Part shown: positions 42,892 to 52,257 of the stretch, piece after piece
Numbering within the stretch: the first letter of the stretch is position 1
Layout: every line of letters begins with the position of its first letter
Source: Bradyrhizobium sp. WBOS07
Lineage (GTDB): Bacteria; Pseudomonadota; Alphaproteobacteria; Rhizobiales; Xanthobacteraceae
Assembly: GCF_024585165.1 (NCBI RefSeq)
Contig: NZ_CP029008.1
Location: forward strand, 186,001 to 250,000
Direction of reading: 5' to 3'
Length of the DNA: 64,000 bases
The notes under the pieces: model-generated
Seen by the model: only the letters and a program-made list of their open reading frames with translations
Database searches by the model: none
Told to the model about the DNA's origin: nothing
Position numbers and translations under genes: made by a program

Positions 42892-43764
42892 TCACTTCGC
42901 CGCGGCGAGCTTCAGCGGCTGCGGCATCAATCCGCCCATCGGGCGGCCTGAGCGGGCGGGATTGAGCTGGTAGAGACCGCGGCGGTCCGCGATGGGACGG
43001 AATGCATCGGTGATGCCGACGACGGATTCGGCGGCCCCCAGCAGCAGCGTGCCGTCGGCTTCCAGCGCCTTCGCCATCCGCTCGAAGATCACCGCCTTGG
43101 TGTCCTGGTCGAAATAGATCAGCACGTTGCGGCAGAAGATCACGTCGAACGTGCCGAGATGAGAGAAGTCCTGCAGCAGATTGAGCTGGCGGAACTGCAC
43201 CATGGCGCGAATGTCGGCATTGAGCTGCCAGAGCTCACCGGTCTGCTTGAAATATTTGACCAGCATCTGGATCGGCAGACCGCGCTGCACTTCGAACTGG
43301 CTGTAGACGCCGGCCTTCGACTTCTCCAACACCTCCTGCGACAGGTCGGTGGCGACGATCTCGATGCGCCAGCCGGCGAGGGCCGCGCCCATCTCCTTCA
43401 CGCACATCGCGATCGAATAGGGCTCCTGCCCGGTCGAGGACGCCGCCGACCAGATGCGCAGGCTCTTGCGCGCCGCGCGCGCCTGGACCAGGCCCGGCAG
43501 GATGGTGTCGCGTAAGTGATCGAACGGGATCTTGTCGCGGTAGAAGAACGTCTCGTTGGTGGTCATGGCTTCGACCACGTCGGTCGCAAGCCGGCCGTCG
43601 CCGTTCCTGATCTTCAGCACCAGATCGGGAATGCCGGGAAGGCTCGCCTTGCGCGCCAGCGGCAAGAGCCGGCTCTCGACCAGATATTGCTTGTCGGCCG
43701 AGAGATCGAGCCCGGAGCGCTCTTTCAGGAACTTGCGCAGATAGTCGTAATCGGTGGGCGTCAC
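42892..43764 (-). CDS. cheR: Chemotaxis protein methyltransferase CheR
   Basis: 290 residues. The N-terminal helical domain ([20 protein letters not shown]) contacts receptors, and the SAM domain holds [17 protein letters not shown] and [10 protein letters not shown]. It methylates glutamates on chemoreceptors with SAM. The start overlaps the cheB stop by four bases. It is the last gene of the minus-strand che cluster (Hpt-CheW chimera, cheY, cheB, cheR). Confidence 0.94.
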   Translation of the reverse strand: MTPTDYDYLRKFLKERSGLDLSADKQYLVESRLLPLARKASLPGIPDLVLKIRNGDGRLATDVVEAMTTNETFFYRDKIPFDHLRDTILPGLVQARAARKSLRIWSAASSTGQEPYSIAMCVKEMGAALAGWRIEIVATDLSQEVLEKSKAGVYSQFEVQRGLPIQMLVKYFKQTGELWQLNADIRAMVQFRQLNLLQDFSHLGTFDVIFCRNVLIYFDQDTKAVIFERMAKALEADGTLLLGAAESVVGITDAFRPIADRRGLYQLNPARSGRPMGGLMPQPLKLAAAK

Positions 43765-44951
43765 GAGCGGTCTCCCGCGAACAGGCGGTTGACCTTGGCG
43801 CCGATCTGGTTGAGCGGCAAAACGGCCGCGCAGATGCCGGCATTGGCCGCCGCGCCGGGCATGCCCCAGACCACGCTGGAGGCTTCGTCCTGCGCGATGA
43901 CGCTGCCGCCGGCGGCGACGATGTCCTTGCCGCCGCGCATGCCGTCCGAGCCCATGCCCGTCAGGATCACGGAGAGAATGTTGCCGTGCCAGATATCGAT
44001 GGCCGAGATGAAGAGCGGGTCGACCGCGGGCTTGCAGAAATTGACCGCGGGGCCGTCGTCGAGCGCGATCACGGTGTCCGCGCCGTTGCGTGCGACGCGC
44101 ATGTGCTTGCCACCGGGCGCGAGATAGATCCGTCCCGGCTTCACCGGCTCGCCGTCGACCGCCTCGGCTGCCGGCCGGCGGCTCGAACGCGCCAGATGCT
44201 CGGCGAGGATGGTCGTGAAGGTCGGCGGCATGTGCTGGGTGATCAGCACCGGGAAGCGGTCGATCACCGGGCCGAGTTCGGTGACGAGCGCCATCAGCGC
44301 CTGCGGACCGCCGGTCGAGGAGCCGATCAGCAGCACCTTGGGGGCCTGATTGGAGAATGGGCGAAGCGCCAGCGATCCCGACGGCGCGGCCTGCACGGTC
44401 GCAGCGGGCGCTGCGGGCCGCGCAACGGGACCGCGCGGGGCCGGAGCCGGGCTCGCGGGCGCCAGCGGCGGGCTCGCAACTGCGGACTTGCGCCGCAGCC
44501 GCGCGCCGAGATGACGGATCTTCTGGATCAGGTCGTGATGAAAGATGTCCGCGGCCGACGCCTCGCGGGTCGATTCCGGCTTCGGAATGTAATCGGCCGC
44601 ACCGAGCGACAGCGCCTTGAAGCTGATTTCCGCGTTGCGGCGGGTCAGCGTCGAGGCCATGATGATGACCAGGTCGCGCTTCTTCGCCAGCAGCCTCGGC
44701 AGCGCCGAAATGCCGTCGAGCTCGGGCATTTCGATGTCGAGCACCGCGACGTCAGGGTTGATGCGTTCGATCTGGTTGACCGCCTCGAGCCCGGTCCGCA
44801 GCGAGGCTGCGACCTCCATGTCGTGCTCGGCACCGACCCAGCGCGAGATCAGACCGCGGATGACGACGGAGTCGTCGACGATCATCACCCGCAGCGGCCC
44901 CGCTTCACGCGAGCCGGTCGTGGTCGAATTACCTGCGAACGCAACACTCAT
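43761..44951 (-). CDS. cheB: Chemotaxis response regulator protein-glutamate methylesterase CheB
   Basis: 396 residues. The receiver domain has D72 ([14 protein letters not shown]). A Pro/Ala-rich linker of about 50 residues follows, and then the methylesterase domain with serine in [16 protein letters not shown], histidine in ITQHMPPTF and aspartate in [12 protein letters not shown]. It removes receptor methyl groups when phosphorylated. The kinase that should do this is not intact in this cluster. The gene overlaps cheR by four bases and lies 75 bp after the cheY-like gene. Confidence 0.94.
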   Translation of the reverse strand: MSVAFAGNSTTTGSREAGPLRVMIVDDSVVIRGLISRWVGAEHDMEVAASLRTGLEAVNQIERINPDVAVLDIEMPELDGISALPRLLAKKRDLVIIMASTLTRRNAEISFKALSLGAADYIPKPESTREASAADIFHHDLIQKIRHLGARLRRKSAVASPPLAPASPAPAPRGPVARPAAPAATVQAAPSGSLALRPFSNQAPKVLLIGSSTGGPQALMALVTELGPVIDRFPVLITQHMPPTFTTILAEHLARSSRRPAAEAVDGEPVKPGRIYLAPGGKHMRVARNGADTVIALDDGPAVNFCKPAVDPLFISAIDIWHGNILSVILTGMGSDGMRGGKDIVAAGGSVIAQDEASSVVWGMPGAAANAGICAAVLPLNQIGAKVNRLFAGDRS

Positions 44952-45026
44952 TACTCACCAACTCAGACTGAAAGGAGACAGTTGAAAACAGGCGCCGAAG
45001 AATCCGGTCGGCCACCGGCGGATCGC

Positions 45027-45392
<366 letters not shown>

Positions 45393-45464
45393 GTGAACCT
45401 CTGCTTCCTCCCCCCGTTGGGGGGCACTTCCAATTGCAGGTCCGTCGGCGGTGAGGCCGCGGTA

Positions 45465-46505
45465 TCAGGCCGCCATCATCTCGGGCGCGAGCTCGAGGAC
45501 GCGATCGACGTCGAGGACGACCATGAGCTGTCCGTCGAGGCGGTGGACGCCGCCGGCGAGCTTGGCCATGCGGGGATCGAGGTTGACGGGGTTCTCTTCC
45601 ATGCCGGCTTCGGGCAGGCGCAGCACCTCGCCGATCTGGTCGATCAGAAGGCCGTAGGATTCGCCGCGCAGATCGACGCCGACCGCCATCGGCACCTTGC
45701 CGTCCTCGGGCTGCGGCAGGCCGAGACGGGCGCGCATGTCGACCACGGTGACGATGCGGCCGCGCAGATTGAGCACGCCGGCGATCTCGCGCGAGGACAT
45801 GGCGGCCAGCGCTTCAGGTGCAACCTCGGCCTTCACCTCGGGCTTCACTTCGGGCTTGGCAACCGGCGCGGGCACCGGTGCTTCGATCGCGGTCTCGCGG
45901 AAGGCGCGCTCGAGCTCGTCGAGCGAGACCTCGCCCGGACGCAGCGGACGCTCCAGGGTCTGGTCGATCAGCGTGCCCGTGGCCATCTCCTTGGCGGGCG
46001 CGGCAGCCGGGGCTTCCGGCACCAGCGGCGGCGCGTCGGCGACGGGAGCGGCAGCGACTGCACCTGCCGCCGCGATCGGCGAAGCCGACGCTGACGGCAT
46101 CGGCTGCGCCGAGCCTGACATGGCGGCCATCCCCTGCTCGACCATGGCTTCCAGCTTGTCGATGAGGTCGCGGTCGTTGCCTTCAGGCTCGGCCTCGGTG
46201 GCTTCGAGACCTGCGAGGATCTCCTTGATGCGGTCGATCGAGGACAGGATCACCGTCACGGCTTCGGCCGTCACCGGCATGCCGTCACGGAATTTGCCCA
46301 TCAAGGTCTCGCCGGCATGGGCCAGCGCTTCCAGCCGCGGCAGGCCGAGGAAGCCGCAGGTGCCCTTGATGGTGTGGACCAGGCGGAAGATGTTATCCAG
46401 GATCTTGGCGTTGTTCGGCTCCTGCTCGAACTTCACCAATTGATTGTCCACGGTGTCCAGGCTCTCGCTGGTCTCCGTCAAAAACTCCCGCAACAGATCA
46501 TCCAT
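45465..46505 (-). CDS. Chimeric protein: CheA Hpt (P1) domain joined to a truncated CheW domain
   Basis: 346 residues from MDDLLREFLTETSESLDTVD at 46505 (GAAGG eight bases upstream); an ATG five codons earlier lacks a ribosome binding site. Residues 1-125 are a CheA P1 domain with phospho-histidine H44 (RLVHTIKGTCGFLGL). Residues 130-235 are a Pro/Ala/Glu-rich linker including the LIDQTLERPLRPGEVSLDEL motif of rhizobial CheA. From about 237 (SSREIAGVLNLRGRIVTVVD) it is the C-terminal three quarters of CheW to its natural end. The CheA dimerisation, ATPase and P5 domains and the first CheW strands are missing. This looks like an in-frame deletion fusing cheA to cheW, real or from assembly. Confidence 0.85.
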   Translation of the reverse strand: MDDLLREFLTETSESLDTVDNQLVKFEQEPNNAKILDNIFRLVHTIKGTCGFLGLPRLEALAHAGETLMGKFRDGMPVTAEAVTVILSSIDRIKEILAGLEATEAEPEGNDRDLIDKLEAMVEQGMAAMSGSAQPMPSASASPIAAAGAVAAAPVADAPPLVPEAPAAAPAKEMATGTLIDQTLERPLRPGEVSLDELERAFRETAIEAPVPAPVAKPEVKPEVKAEVAPEALAAMSSREIAGVLNLRGRIVTVVDMRARLGLPQPEDGKVPMAVGVDLRGESYGLLIDQIGEVLRLPEAGMEENPVNLDPRMAKLAGGVHRLDGQLMVVLDVDRVLELAPEMMAA

Positions 46506-46635
46506 GAAAAAGGCCTTCATACAGGAAGGGCGCGCACGAGGTGTGATGCGCCATTTCGGAATGATGCCAGCTTCACCGCAAAGCGTTTAATATTGGTTGA
46601 GTATGTGCAAAAGAACGGAACCAACAAAGAGATAA

Positions 46636-46660
46636 GGCGCTCCGGACAAGCCGAAGCGCC
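46636..46660 (-). terminator. Terminator downstream of chpT
   Basis: On the minus strand GGCGCTTCGG-CTTGT-CCGGAGCGCC forms a ten-base stem (one wobble), followed by TTATCTCTTTGTT. It lies 42 bp past the chpT stop and separates it from the che cluster. Confidence 0.65.
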
Positions 46661-46701
46661 TCGTAAAGATTTGCTTAAGAGGCCGGGGCGCGACGCGCCG
46701 T

Positions 46702-47355
46702 TTACGAAGCGGTAACGGTGATGGCTTCGCCTTCCGGCGCGAGCTTCACGGTGAGCCCGCAGGCCTGCGCCAGCAGCCGCGTATAATAAGGCTGGATCGC
46801 GTGCGCATCGGCGGCAGGCCCGCGCTCGCCGCTCAGCAGCTCGGAGATGTTCTGCGGCAGGCGCGCGTTGTGACCGGTCGCGGTGATGCGAAAGCTCATC
46901 GTCTCGCCCTCGCCGATCGGGTCGATCGTCAGCATGCCGCCGCGCGGGATCGTGTGCTGGGCGACGACCAGCATGTTCAGCAGCAGCTTGACGCGGTTCT
47001 TCGGCAGGAGGAGCCGCGGCAGATTCCAGGTGATCGAGCACTTGCCGTCCTCGATGTGGCCTTTCGCCATGGTCTGGGCATCGCCGAGATCGATCTGCGC
47101 GCCGGAGGAGCCGGCCGCGCCGAAGGCAAGACGGCAGAACTGAAGCCGGGCCGAGGCGGTCTTGGCGCTCTTGCGGATCAGGTCGAGCGCGAACTCCCGG
47201 TCTTCGGGCTTGGGATCGTCGTCGAGCACCTCGAGCCCGTTGACGATGGCGCCGACGGGGCTGATGAGATCGTGGCAGACCCGCGAGCACAGCAGCGCGG
47301 CGAGTTCGAGCATATCGGGAGCAGTAGCGGTCGCGGGCGACGAGGCGTCAGACAT
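46702..47355 (-). CDS. chpT: Histidine phosphotransferase ChpT
   Basis: 217 residues from MSDASSPATATAPDMLELAA at 47355. The fold is that of a histidine kinase without kinase activity: a dimerisation helix with H28 (LLCSRVCHDLISPVGAIVNG) and a degenerate ATPase-like domain (PRGGMLTIDPIGEGETMSFR). ChpT passes phosphate from CckA to CtrA and CpdR. ctrA lies 7 kb away in the same window. It is immediately upstream of the chemotaxis cluster but separated by a terminator, so it is probably transcribed separately. Confidence 0.92.
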   Translation of the reverse strand: MSDASSPATATAPDMLELAALLCSRVCHDLISPVGAIVNGLEVLDDDPKPEDREFALDLIRKSAKTASARLQFCRLAFGAAGSSGAQIDLGDAQTMAKGHIEDGKCSITWNLPRLLLPKNRVKLLLNMLVVAQHTIPRGGMLTIDPIGEGETMSFRITATGHNARLPQNISELLSGERGPAADAHAIQPYYTRLLAQACGLTVKLAPEGEAITVTAS

Positions 47356-47556
47356 ATAAAGGGGTCCTGGAGGGTTCCTGGAATGCACGGCGCTGGACGC
47401 CGCGAATCACGCATGCTTGACGGATGCTGCGGGTTCTAACATTCGCCAGCCCGCGGCAGCTAGCTTGCGATCGGGTCGAGGCGGACATAAGCCCAATCAA
47501 TCGATCGGGCCGAATCAGTCGAGAAGGAACGAATTGCCGATGATTGAGGCATCCAG

Positions 47557-48381
47557 GTGAAGCGGATCATCGACGGCGCGGCCGCCTCCGGCCTGATGGA
47601 GCCGCTGACGGCGCTGGTCGTGAAGGCGGGCGAGGCGATCCTGTCGGTCAACCGCGCGGCGATGCGGGTCGAGGGCAAGCAGGATGGCTCGCCCGTGACC
47701 GAGGCCGACCTCGCCGCCGACCGCATCATCGCCGAGGGCCTGGCACAGCTCGCAGGCGACGTCCCGACGCTCTCGGAAGAGCGGGCCCAGCTCGGCTCGC
47801 CTCCGTTTGACGCCAGCTTCTTCCTGATCGATCCGCTCGACGGCACCAAGGAATTTGTCGCCGGTCGCGACGAGTTCACCGTCAACCTCGCCCTGGTGAC
47901 GTCAGGCGCGCCGCTGCTCGGCATCGTCAGCGCGCCCGCGCTCGGCGTGCTCTGGCGCGGCATCGTCGGCCGCGGCGCCGAGCGCGTAAGGTTTGACGAC
48001 GCGACCATCGGCGCAGCCGAGCCGATCCACACCCGCAAGCTGCCGGCGCGAGGCGAGCCCTGGATCGCAGCGGTGAGCCGCTCGCATGGCGATCCCAGGA
48101 GCGAGGCCTTCATCGATGACAGGCCCAATGCCGTGCGCAAGACCTGCGGCTCGGCCGTGAAATTCGGCCGGATCGCGGAAGGCAGCGCCGACATCTACCC
48201 GCGCTTCGGGCCCACCTGTGAATGGGACGTCGGGGCCGGTGCTGCGGTCGTGACCGCGGCCGGCGGCAGGGTGACCGACGGCCAAGGCGGCGAGCTGCGC
48301 TTCGGTGCGCGGCAGGCGAGCGGCTTCATCATCCCGGAATTCATCGCCTGGGGCGATCCGCAGGCGGTAGGCCGCTACTGA
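47557..48381 (+). CDS. cysQ: 3'(2'),5'-bisphosphate nucleotidase / inositol-phosphatase family protein CysQ
   Basis: 274 residues from a GTG at 47557. Metal-binding motifs are SEE (73-75) and DPLDGT (92-97, in FFLIDPLDGTKEFVAGRDEF), and the C-terminal block is GPTCEWDVGAGAAVVTAAGG. The KEF sequence after DPLDGT is typical of CysQ rather than SuhB-type inositol phosphatases. It would hydrolyse 3'-phosphoadenosine phosphates formed in sulfate assimilation and is cytosolic. Its end overlaps the convergent YHS gene by seven bases. A GAGG lies six bases before the start. Confidence 0.9.
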   Translation: MKRIIDGAAASGLMEPLTALVVKAGEAILSVNRAAMRVEGKQDGSPVTEADLAADRIIAEGLAQLAGDVPTLSEERAQLGSPPFDASFFLIDPLDGTKEFVAGRDEFTVNLALVTSGAPLLGIVSAPALGVLWRGIVGRGAERVRFDDATIGAAEPIHTRKLPARGEPWIAAVSRSHGDPRSEAFIDDRPNAVRKTCGSAVKFGRIAEGSADIYPRFGPTCEWDVGAGAAVVTAAGGRVTDGQGGELRFGARQASGFIIPEFIAWGDPQAVGRY

Positions 48382-48890
48382 CCGAGCTGTTCCAGAAGCG
48401 CCGGCCAGCGCTTGCCGACCTCATAGAGGAACCGTTCGGGATTGGCGGCGAAGGCGTCGCGATTGGCTTCCCGGCTGAACAGATACAGCCGCTGCGCCGC
48501 GATCGCGAAGAAACGGGGATTGCCTGCGATGGTGACGCCGCGGGCGATATCGGCGGGATCGTAGCCGCCGAATTGCGGTCCATAGATTTCGGGATGGGCC
48601 AGGAAGGAGGCGCGGTTGCCCTCGTTGCGGAAGCGCCAGACCGCGCCCCACAGGTTCGCCTCGAACTCCGCCGTGCCCTGCACCGCCTGGCCATCGACGA
48701 AATAGGCGACGGGGTCGAAGCCTTCGATGGCGACGCCGGTGAAGCGGTTGACGACGACCCGCTCGGTGGTGGCGGCCTCGGCCGGCAACCCCGAGCCGGC
48801 AATCCATATGCCCGACAGCAGGCAGACGAGGAGCCCGATCAAGGCGATTCCGGGGCGCAAAGGGCTATCTTCCTGCCGTTGTGCCGTCAT
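48375..48890 (-). CDS. Exported YHS-domain protein
   Basis: 171 residues from MTAQRQEDSPLRPGIALIGL at 48890. One hydrophobic segment (IALIGLLVCLLSGIWIAGSG) ending near AEAA is a signal or anchor. The mature part is a YHS-like domain (FTGVAIEGFDPVAYFVDGQA, FRNEGNRASFLAHPEIYGPQ, FGGYDPADIARG), but the metal-ligand cysteines of classical YHS domains are not obvious. Such proteins are common next to copper or envelope genes; their role is not established. Confidence 0.75.
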   Translation of the reverse strand: MTAQRQEDSPLRPGIALIGLLVCLLSGIWIAGSGLPAEAATTERVVVNRFTGVAIEGFDPVAYFVDGQAVQGTAEFEANLWGAVWRFRNEGNRASFLAHPEIYGPQFGGYDPADIARGVTIAGNPRFFAIAAQRLYLFSREANRDAFAANPERFLYEVGKRWPALLEQLGQ

Positions 48891-48999
48891 AGTTGCTACG
48901 GATAACATCCGAGTCGAGGGGACATCCGGCGCAACCTAGAGCCATGCCTGTTGGCGTCAGGTTAAGGAAGCGACCGGATTCGGTACCAGGGGTTCTTTC

Positions 49000-49605
49000 A
49001 TGACTTTCGCATCACGCCTTGCTGCGCTCGCGCTTGCCGCGATGGTCGGCTGGATCGTGCCGGCTTCGGCCCAGACGGCGCCGCCGCCGGACCTGCCGCC
49101 GCCGCAGCGGACCCCGACGCCCAGCACCTACGGACCGGACGAGCTCGTCACCGCCGGCCACCGCTTCTTCGGCAACGTCTCGCGCGGGCTCGCCTCGATC
49201 ATCGAGAAGGCGGTCAGCCAATGGGGCCTGCCCAACGGCTACATCCTGGGTGAGGAAGGTTCCGGCGCCTTCGTCGCTGGCCTGCGCTACGGCGAAGGCA
49301 CGCTCTACACCAAGAACGCCGGGGATCTGCGCGTCTACTGGCAGGGCCCCTCGCTCGGCTTCGACTGGGGCGGCGATGGCGCGCGCACCATGACGCTGGT
49401 CTACAACCTGCCCGCCACCAACGCGATCTACCAGCGCTTCGCCGGCCTCGACGGCTCGGCCTATATCATCGGCGGCTTCGGCATGACGGCGCTCACCGCC
49501 AACAACATCGTGCTGGTGCCGATCCGCTCTGGGCTCGGCCTGCGGCTGGGCGCCAATATCGGCTATCTCAAATACACCCCGCGGGCGACCTGGAACCCGT
49601 TCTAG
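49000..49605 (+). CDS. EipA-like envelope integrity protein (DUF1134)
   Basis: 201 residues with a signal peptide (MTFASRLAALALAAMVGWIV, cut near ASAQ). A Pro-rich segment is followed by the DUF1134 domain (GHRFFGNVSRGLASIIEKAV, GEEGSGAFVAGLRYGEGTLY, YWQGPSLGFDWGGDGARTMT). Brucella EipA, of this family, is a periplasmic protein needed for envelope integrity and is reported to be under CtrA control. A half-site TTAAGG lies about 40 bp before the start, but no full CtrA box. It is a single gene. Confidence 0.88.
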   Translation: MTFASRLAALALAAMVGWIVPASAQTAPPPDLPPPQRTPTPSTYGPDELVTAGHRFFGNVSRGLASIIEKAVSQWGLPNGYILGEEGSGAFVAGLRYGEGTLYTKNAGDLRVYWQGPSLGFDWGGDGARTMTLVYNLPATNAIYQRFAGLDGSAYIIGGFGMTALTANNIVLVPIRSGLGLRLGANIGYLKYTPRATWNPF

Positions 49606-49725
49606 GTCCTTCTGCTCCCATCCGGTTACGGATCAAGGTTAACGACAGGCCGGGGCTGGCTTTCTGCCGGCGCCCCATGGCATGGTCGTTGGTGAATTTT
49701 TCCTTAAGCTTGGGAGTTCTGCCCC

Positions 49726-51018
49726 ATGGTCGAACCGATCATGTACCTGGCGATCGGTTTCCTGCTGTCGATGCTGTGCGGGCTCGCGATCGTGCCGCTG
49801 GTGCATAACCGCGCCGTGCGCCTGACCACGCGCCGACTGGAGGCCGCCACGCCGCTGTCGATGGCGGAGATCCAGGCCGACAAGGACCAGCTCCGTGCCG
49901 AATTCGCCATGTCGGCGCGGCGGCTCGAGATGAGCGTCGACCAGCTCAAGAACAAGACCACGAGTCAGCTCGCCGAGCTCGGCAAGAAGAGCGACGCCAT
50001 CAACCGCATGAAGATCGAGCTCGGCGAGAAGAACGCCACGATCTTCGCGCTCGAGGCGCGCGAGAAAGCGGTGAAGGAGCAGCTCCGCGCCACCGAGGAG
50101 GAATTCAACACCAAGACCGCAGCCTTGCGCGAAGCCGAGATCGCGCTGGCCGACAAGCAGGCCGAGCTCGCCAGGATCAACTCTGAACTCTCCGATCGCT
50201 CGATGATGGCGGAGAGCCGCCAGGTCGAGCTGCTCGCCGTGCGCGCGCAGATCGAGGAATTGAAGAACCGCGTCGGCGACGCCGAGAAGGAATTTGCCGC
50301 CACCCAGGCGCGCCTCGCGCAGGAGCGCACTGAATCCGAGACCGCCTCGCGCGAGCTCGGCGAGGCGCGTGGCCGGGTCGAGAATCTCAGCCAGCGCGTC
50401 ACCGAGCTCGATCGCCAGCTGCTGCTGCAGGTCAAGGAAGCCGAGATGCTGTCCGGCCGCGTCACTGACCTCGAAGGCCGCCTCGCCACGCAGGGCAAGC
50501 TGCTCGCCGAGCGCGAGTACGAGAACAACCAGCTGCGCCAGGCCAATGAAGCAGCCGAGCGCACCATCAAGGACCTGCGCGTCGACATCGCCGGCTTGAG
50601 CAGCGCGAAGTCGTCGGCCGCCGTCGAGACCCTGCGCGCGGAAAAGACCGCGCTCGAGGCGCAGCTCCGCACCGCGCGCGAGGAACGCGCCAAGCTGCAG
50701 CGCGACGTCAACGCGATCCAGCAGCAGGCCGAGAGCTCCTGGGCGACCGAGCGCATGGAGAACGCGCTGTTGCGCGAGCGCATCAACGACATCGCCGCCG
50801 AGGTGGCCAAGCTCGCGATGCAGCTCGAAGGCCCGAACTCGCCGATCGAGGCGCTGCTGGCGGCCGAGGCCGGCCAGCCGCCGAAGCCGGCGCCGCGCCC
50901 GGCCAACGACGCCGCGACCAACGGTGCGCCGAGCCTGCCCGAAGGCGGCGGAACGCTGGCCGAGCGGATCCGGGCGCTGCAGGCCCACGCCTCCCGCGCG
51001 CGCCAGCAGGGCGCGTAA
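49726..51018 (+). CDS. Membrane-anchored long coiled-coil protein
   Basis: 430 residues. One N-terminal membrane helix (MYLAIGFLLSMLCGLAIVPL) is followed by about 330 residues of continuous coiled coil rich in Glu, Leu, Ala, Arg and Lys (for example ELGEKNATIFALEAREKAVK and EREYENNQLRQANEAAERTI). A Pro/Ala-rich tail (PPKPAPRPANDAATNGAPSL) ends the protein. No enzyme motif. It may be a spacer or scaffold on the cytoplasmic face of the membrane. It starts 120 bp after the EipA-like gene on the same strand, so a shared envelope role is possible. Confidence 0.85.
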   Translation: MVEPIMYLAIGFLLSMLCGLAIVPLVHNRAVRLTTRRLEAATPLSMAEIQADKDQLRAEFAMSARRLEMSVDQLKNKTTSQLAELGKKSDAINRMKIELGEKNATIFALEAREKAVKEQLRATEEEFNTKTAALREAEIALADKQAELARINSELSDRSMMAESRQVELLAVRAQIEELKNRVGDAEKEFAATQARLAQERTESETASRELGEARGRVENLSQRVTELDRQLLLQVKEAEMLSGRVTDLEGRLATQGKLLAEREYENNQLRQANEAAERTIKDLRVDIAGLSSAKSSAAVETLRAEKTALEAQLRTAREERAKLQRDVNAIQQQAESSWATERMENALLRERINDIAAEVAKLAMQLEGPNSPIEALLAAEAGQPPKPAPRPANDAATNGAPSLPEGGGTLAERIRALQAHASRARQQGA

Positions 51019-51190
51019 GCGGCCCAAATCAGCGGCCCAAATCGCCCCTCGGTGGCGCATCGGGTGACCGGGGCAAGGTTTTCCGGCCTCGCGGCACCTG
51101 GAAACTTGACACCTCAAGCCCGCACTTCTAAATCGCGGGCTCCGATGCGCCGGCCGGCCGACGAGGTCCGGCCGTCTGCATGATGGTCCC

Positions 51191-51265
51191 GGGCGCATAG
51201 CTCAGCGGGAGAGCGTTCCCTTCACACGGGAGAGGTCCAAGGTTCGATCCCTTGTGCGCCCACCA
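51191..51265 (+). tRNA. tRNA-Val (CAC)
   Basis: GGGCGCA pairs with TGCGCCC in the acceptor stem. The D arm is GCTC-AGCGGGA-GAGC, the anticodon loop TTCACAC gives anticodon CAC (codon GUG), the T arm is AAGG-TTCGATC-CCTT, and an encoded CCA follows. 75 nt including CCA. The 198 bp after it hold no gene I recognise. Confidence 0.95.
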
Positions 51266-51463
51266 CGCTTCGCCAACAGGCTTCGCGTGGCGCAGCCACG
51301 TCCAATCATGGCGAAGCGGGTCCGGCGTAGCTCGAAGCGTGTCGACGGACTGGGGCGTTTGCTTCCGCTCCGGCAAAATCTCGAAAACAACCCCATGCAC
51401 AGTAGCCGACCTCAGCCGGATCAAGGGGTTACGGCTTTCCCGAATTAGCCTCTGGAGTAGCAC

Positions 51464-52237
51464 ATGGCGGCCATCTTCATCACCGGCAGCACCGATGGCC
51501 TCGGCCGGGCGGCGGCGCAATCGCTGCTCGATCAAGGACACCGCGTGGTGCTGCACGCGCGCTCGGCCGATCGTGCCGACGCGCTCGGCGAACTGAGGTC
51601 GCGCTGCGCGGGCATTGCGATCGGCGATCTCACAAGCGCGGCCGAGACGAAGGCAGTCGCCGAGCAAGTCAACGCGATCGGGCGCATGGACGCAGTCATC
51701 CACAACGCCGGCGTCTACACGCGGCCAGCCCGTGGCACGACGCCGGAAGGCCATGCCGAAACGCTCGCGATCAACACGCTTGCGCCTTACATGCTGACGG
51801 CGCTGATCGAACGGCCAGGTCGATTGGTGTATCTCAGCAGCGGATTGCACCGGGGTGGAGAAGGTTCGCTCGACGACCTCGACTGGACCAGGCGTCCCTG
51901 GGATGCGGCCAAGGCCTATGCCGAGAGCAAGCTGCACGTGGTCGCGCTCGCCTTCGCGCTGGCGCGGCGCTGGCCCGAGGTCCTCTGCAACGCCGTCGAT
52001 CCCGGCTGGGTGCGCACGAAGATGGGCGGCGCAGGCGCGCCGGTCGATATCGACACCGGGCAACGGACGCAAACCTGGCTGGCGGTCAGCGAGGATTCCG
52101 CGGCCCTGGTCAGCGGGCGCTATTGGCATCATCTTGAGCAGCAGCAGCCGGCCAGCGAGGCGGCGGATCCGAGGTTTCAGGACGCGTTGATCGGCAAATT
52201 GAGCGCGCTGACGGGCGTCGAGCTGGCGGAGGTGTAG
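51464..52237 (+). CDS. Short-chain dehydrogenase/reductase
   Basis: 257 residues. The NAD(P) motif is ITGSTDGLGRAAAQSL, the NAG motif is VIHNAGVYTRPARGTT, and the active-site S...Y-x3-K is LSSGLHRGG with YAESK. The DPGWVRTKMGG segment after the active site is typical of carbonyl reductase-like SDRs. An arginine after the first strand (HARSADRA) suggests NADPH. The substrate is unknown. It stands alone downstream of tRNA-Val and is convergent with the next gene. Confidence 0.88.
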   Translation: MAAIFITGSTDGLGRAAAQSLLDQGHRVVLHARSADRADALGELRSRCAGIAIGDLTSAAETKAVAEQVNAIGRMDAVIHNAGVYTRPARGTTPEGHAETLAINTLAPYMLTALIERPGRLVYLSSGLHRGGEGSLDDLDWTRRPWDAAKAYAESKLHVVALAFALARRWPEVLCNAVDPGWVRTKMGGAGAPVDIDTGQRTQTWLAVSEDSAALVSGRYWHHLEQQQPASEAADPRFQDALIGKLSALTGVELAEV

Positions 52238-52257
52238 GAAGCGATCGCGGAGCGAGC

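Noticed and set aside
51266..51463. Sequence after tRNA-Val as an integration site for a mobile element
   Set aside because: No integrase, no repeat of the tRNA 3' end in the following sequence that I can see, and ordinary chromosomal genes follow.
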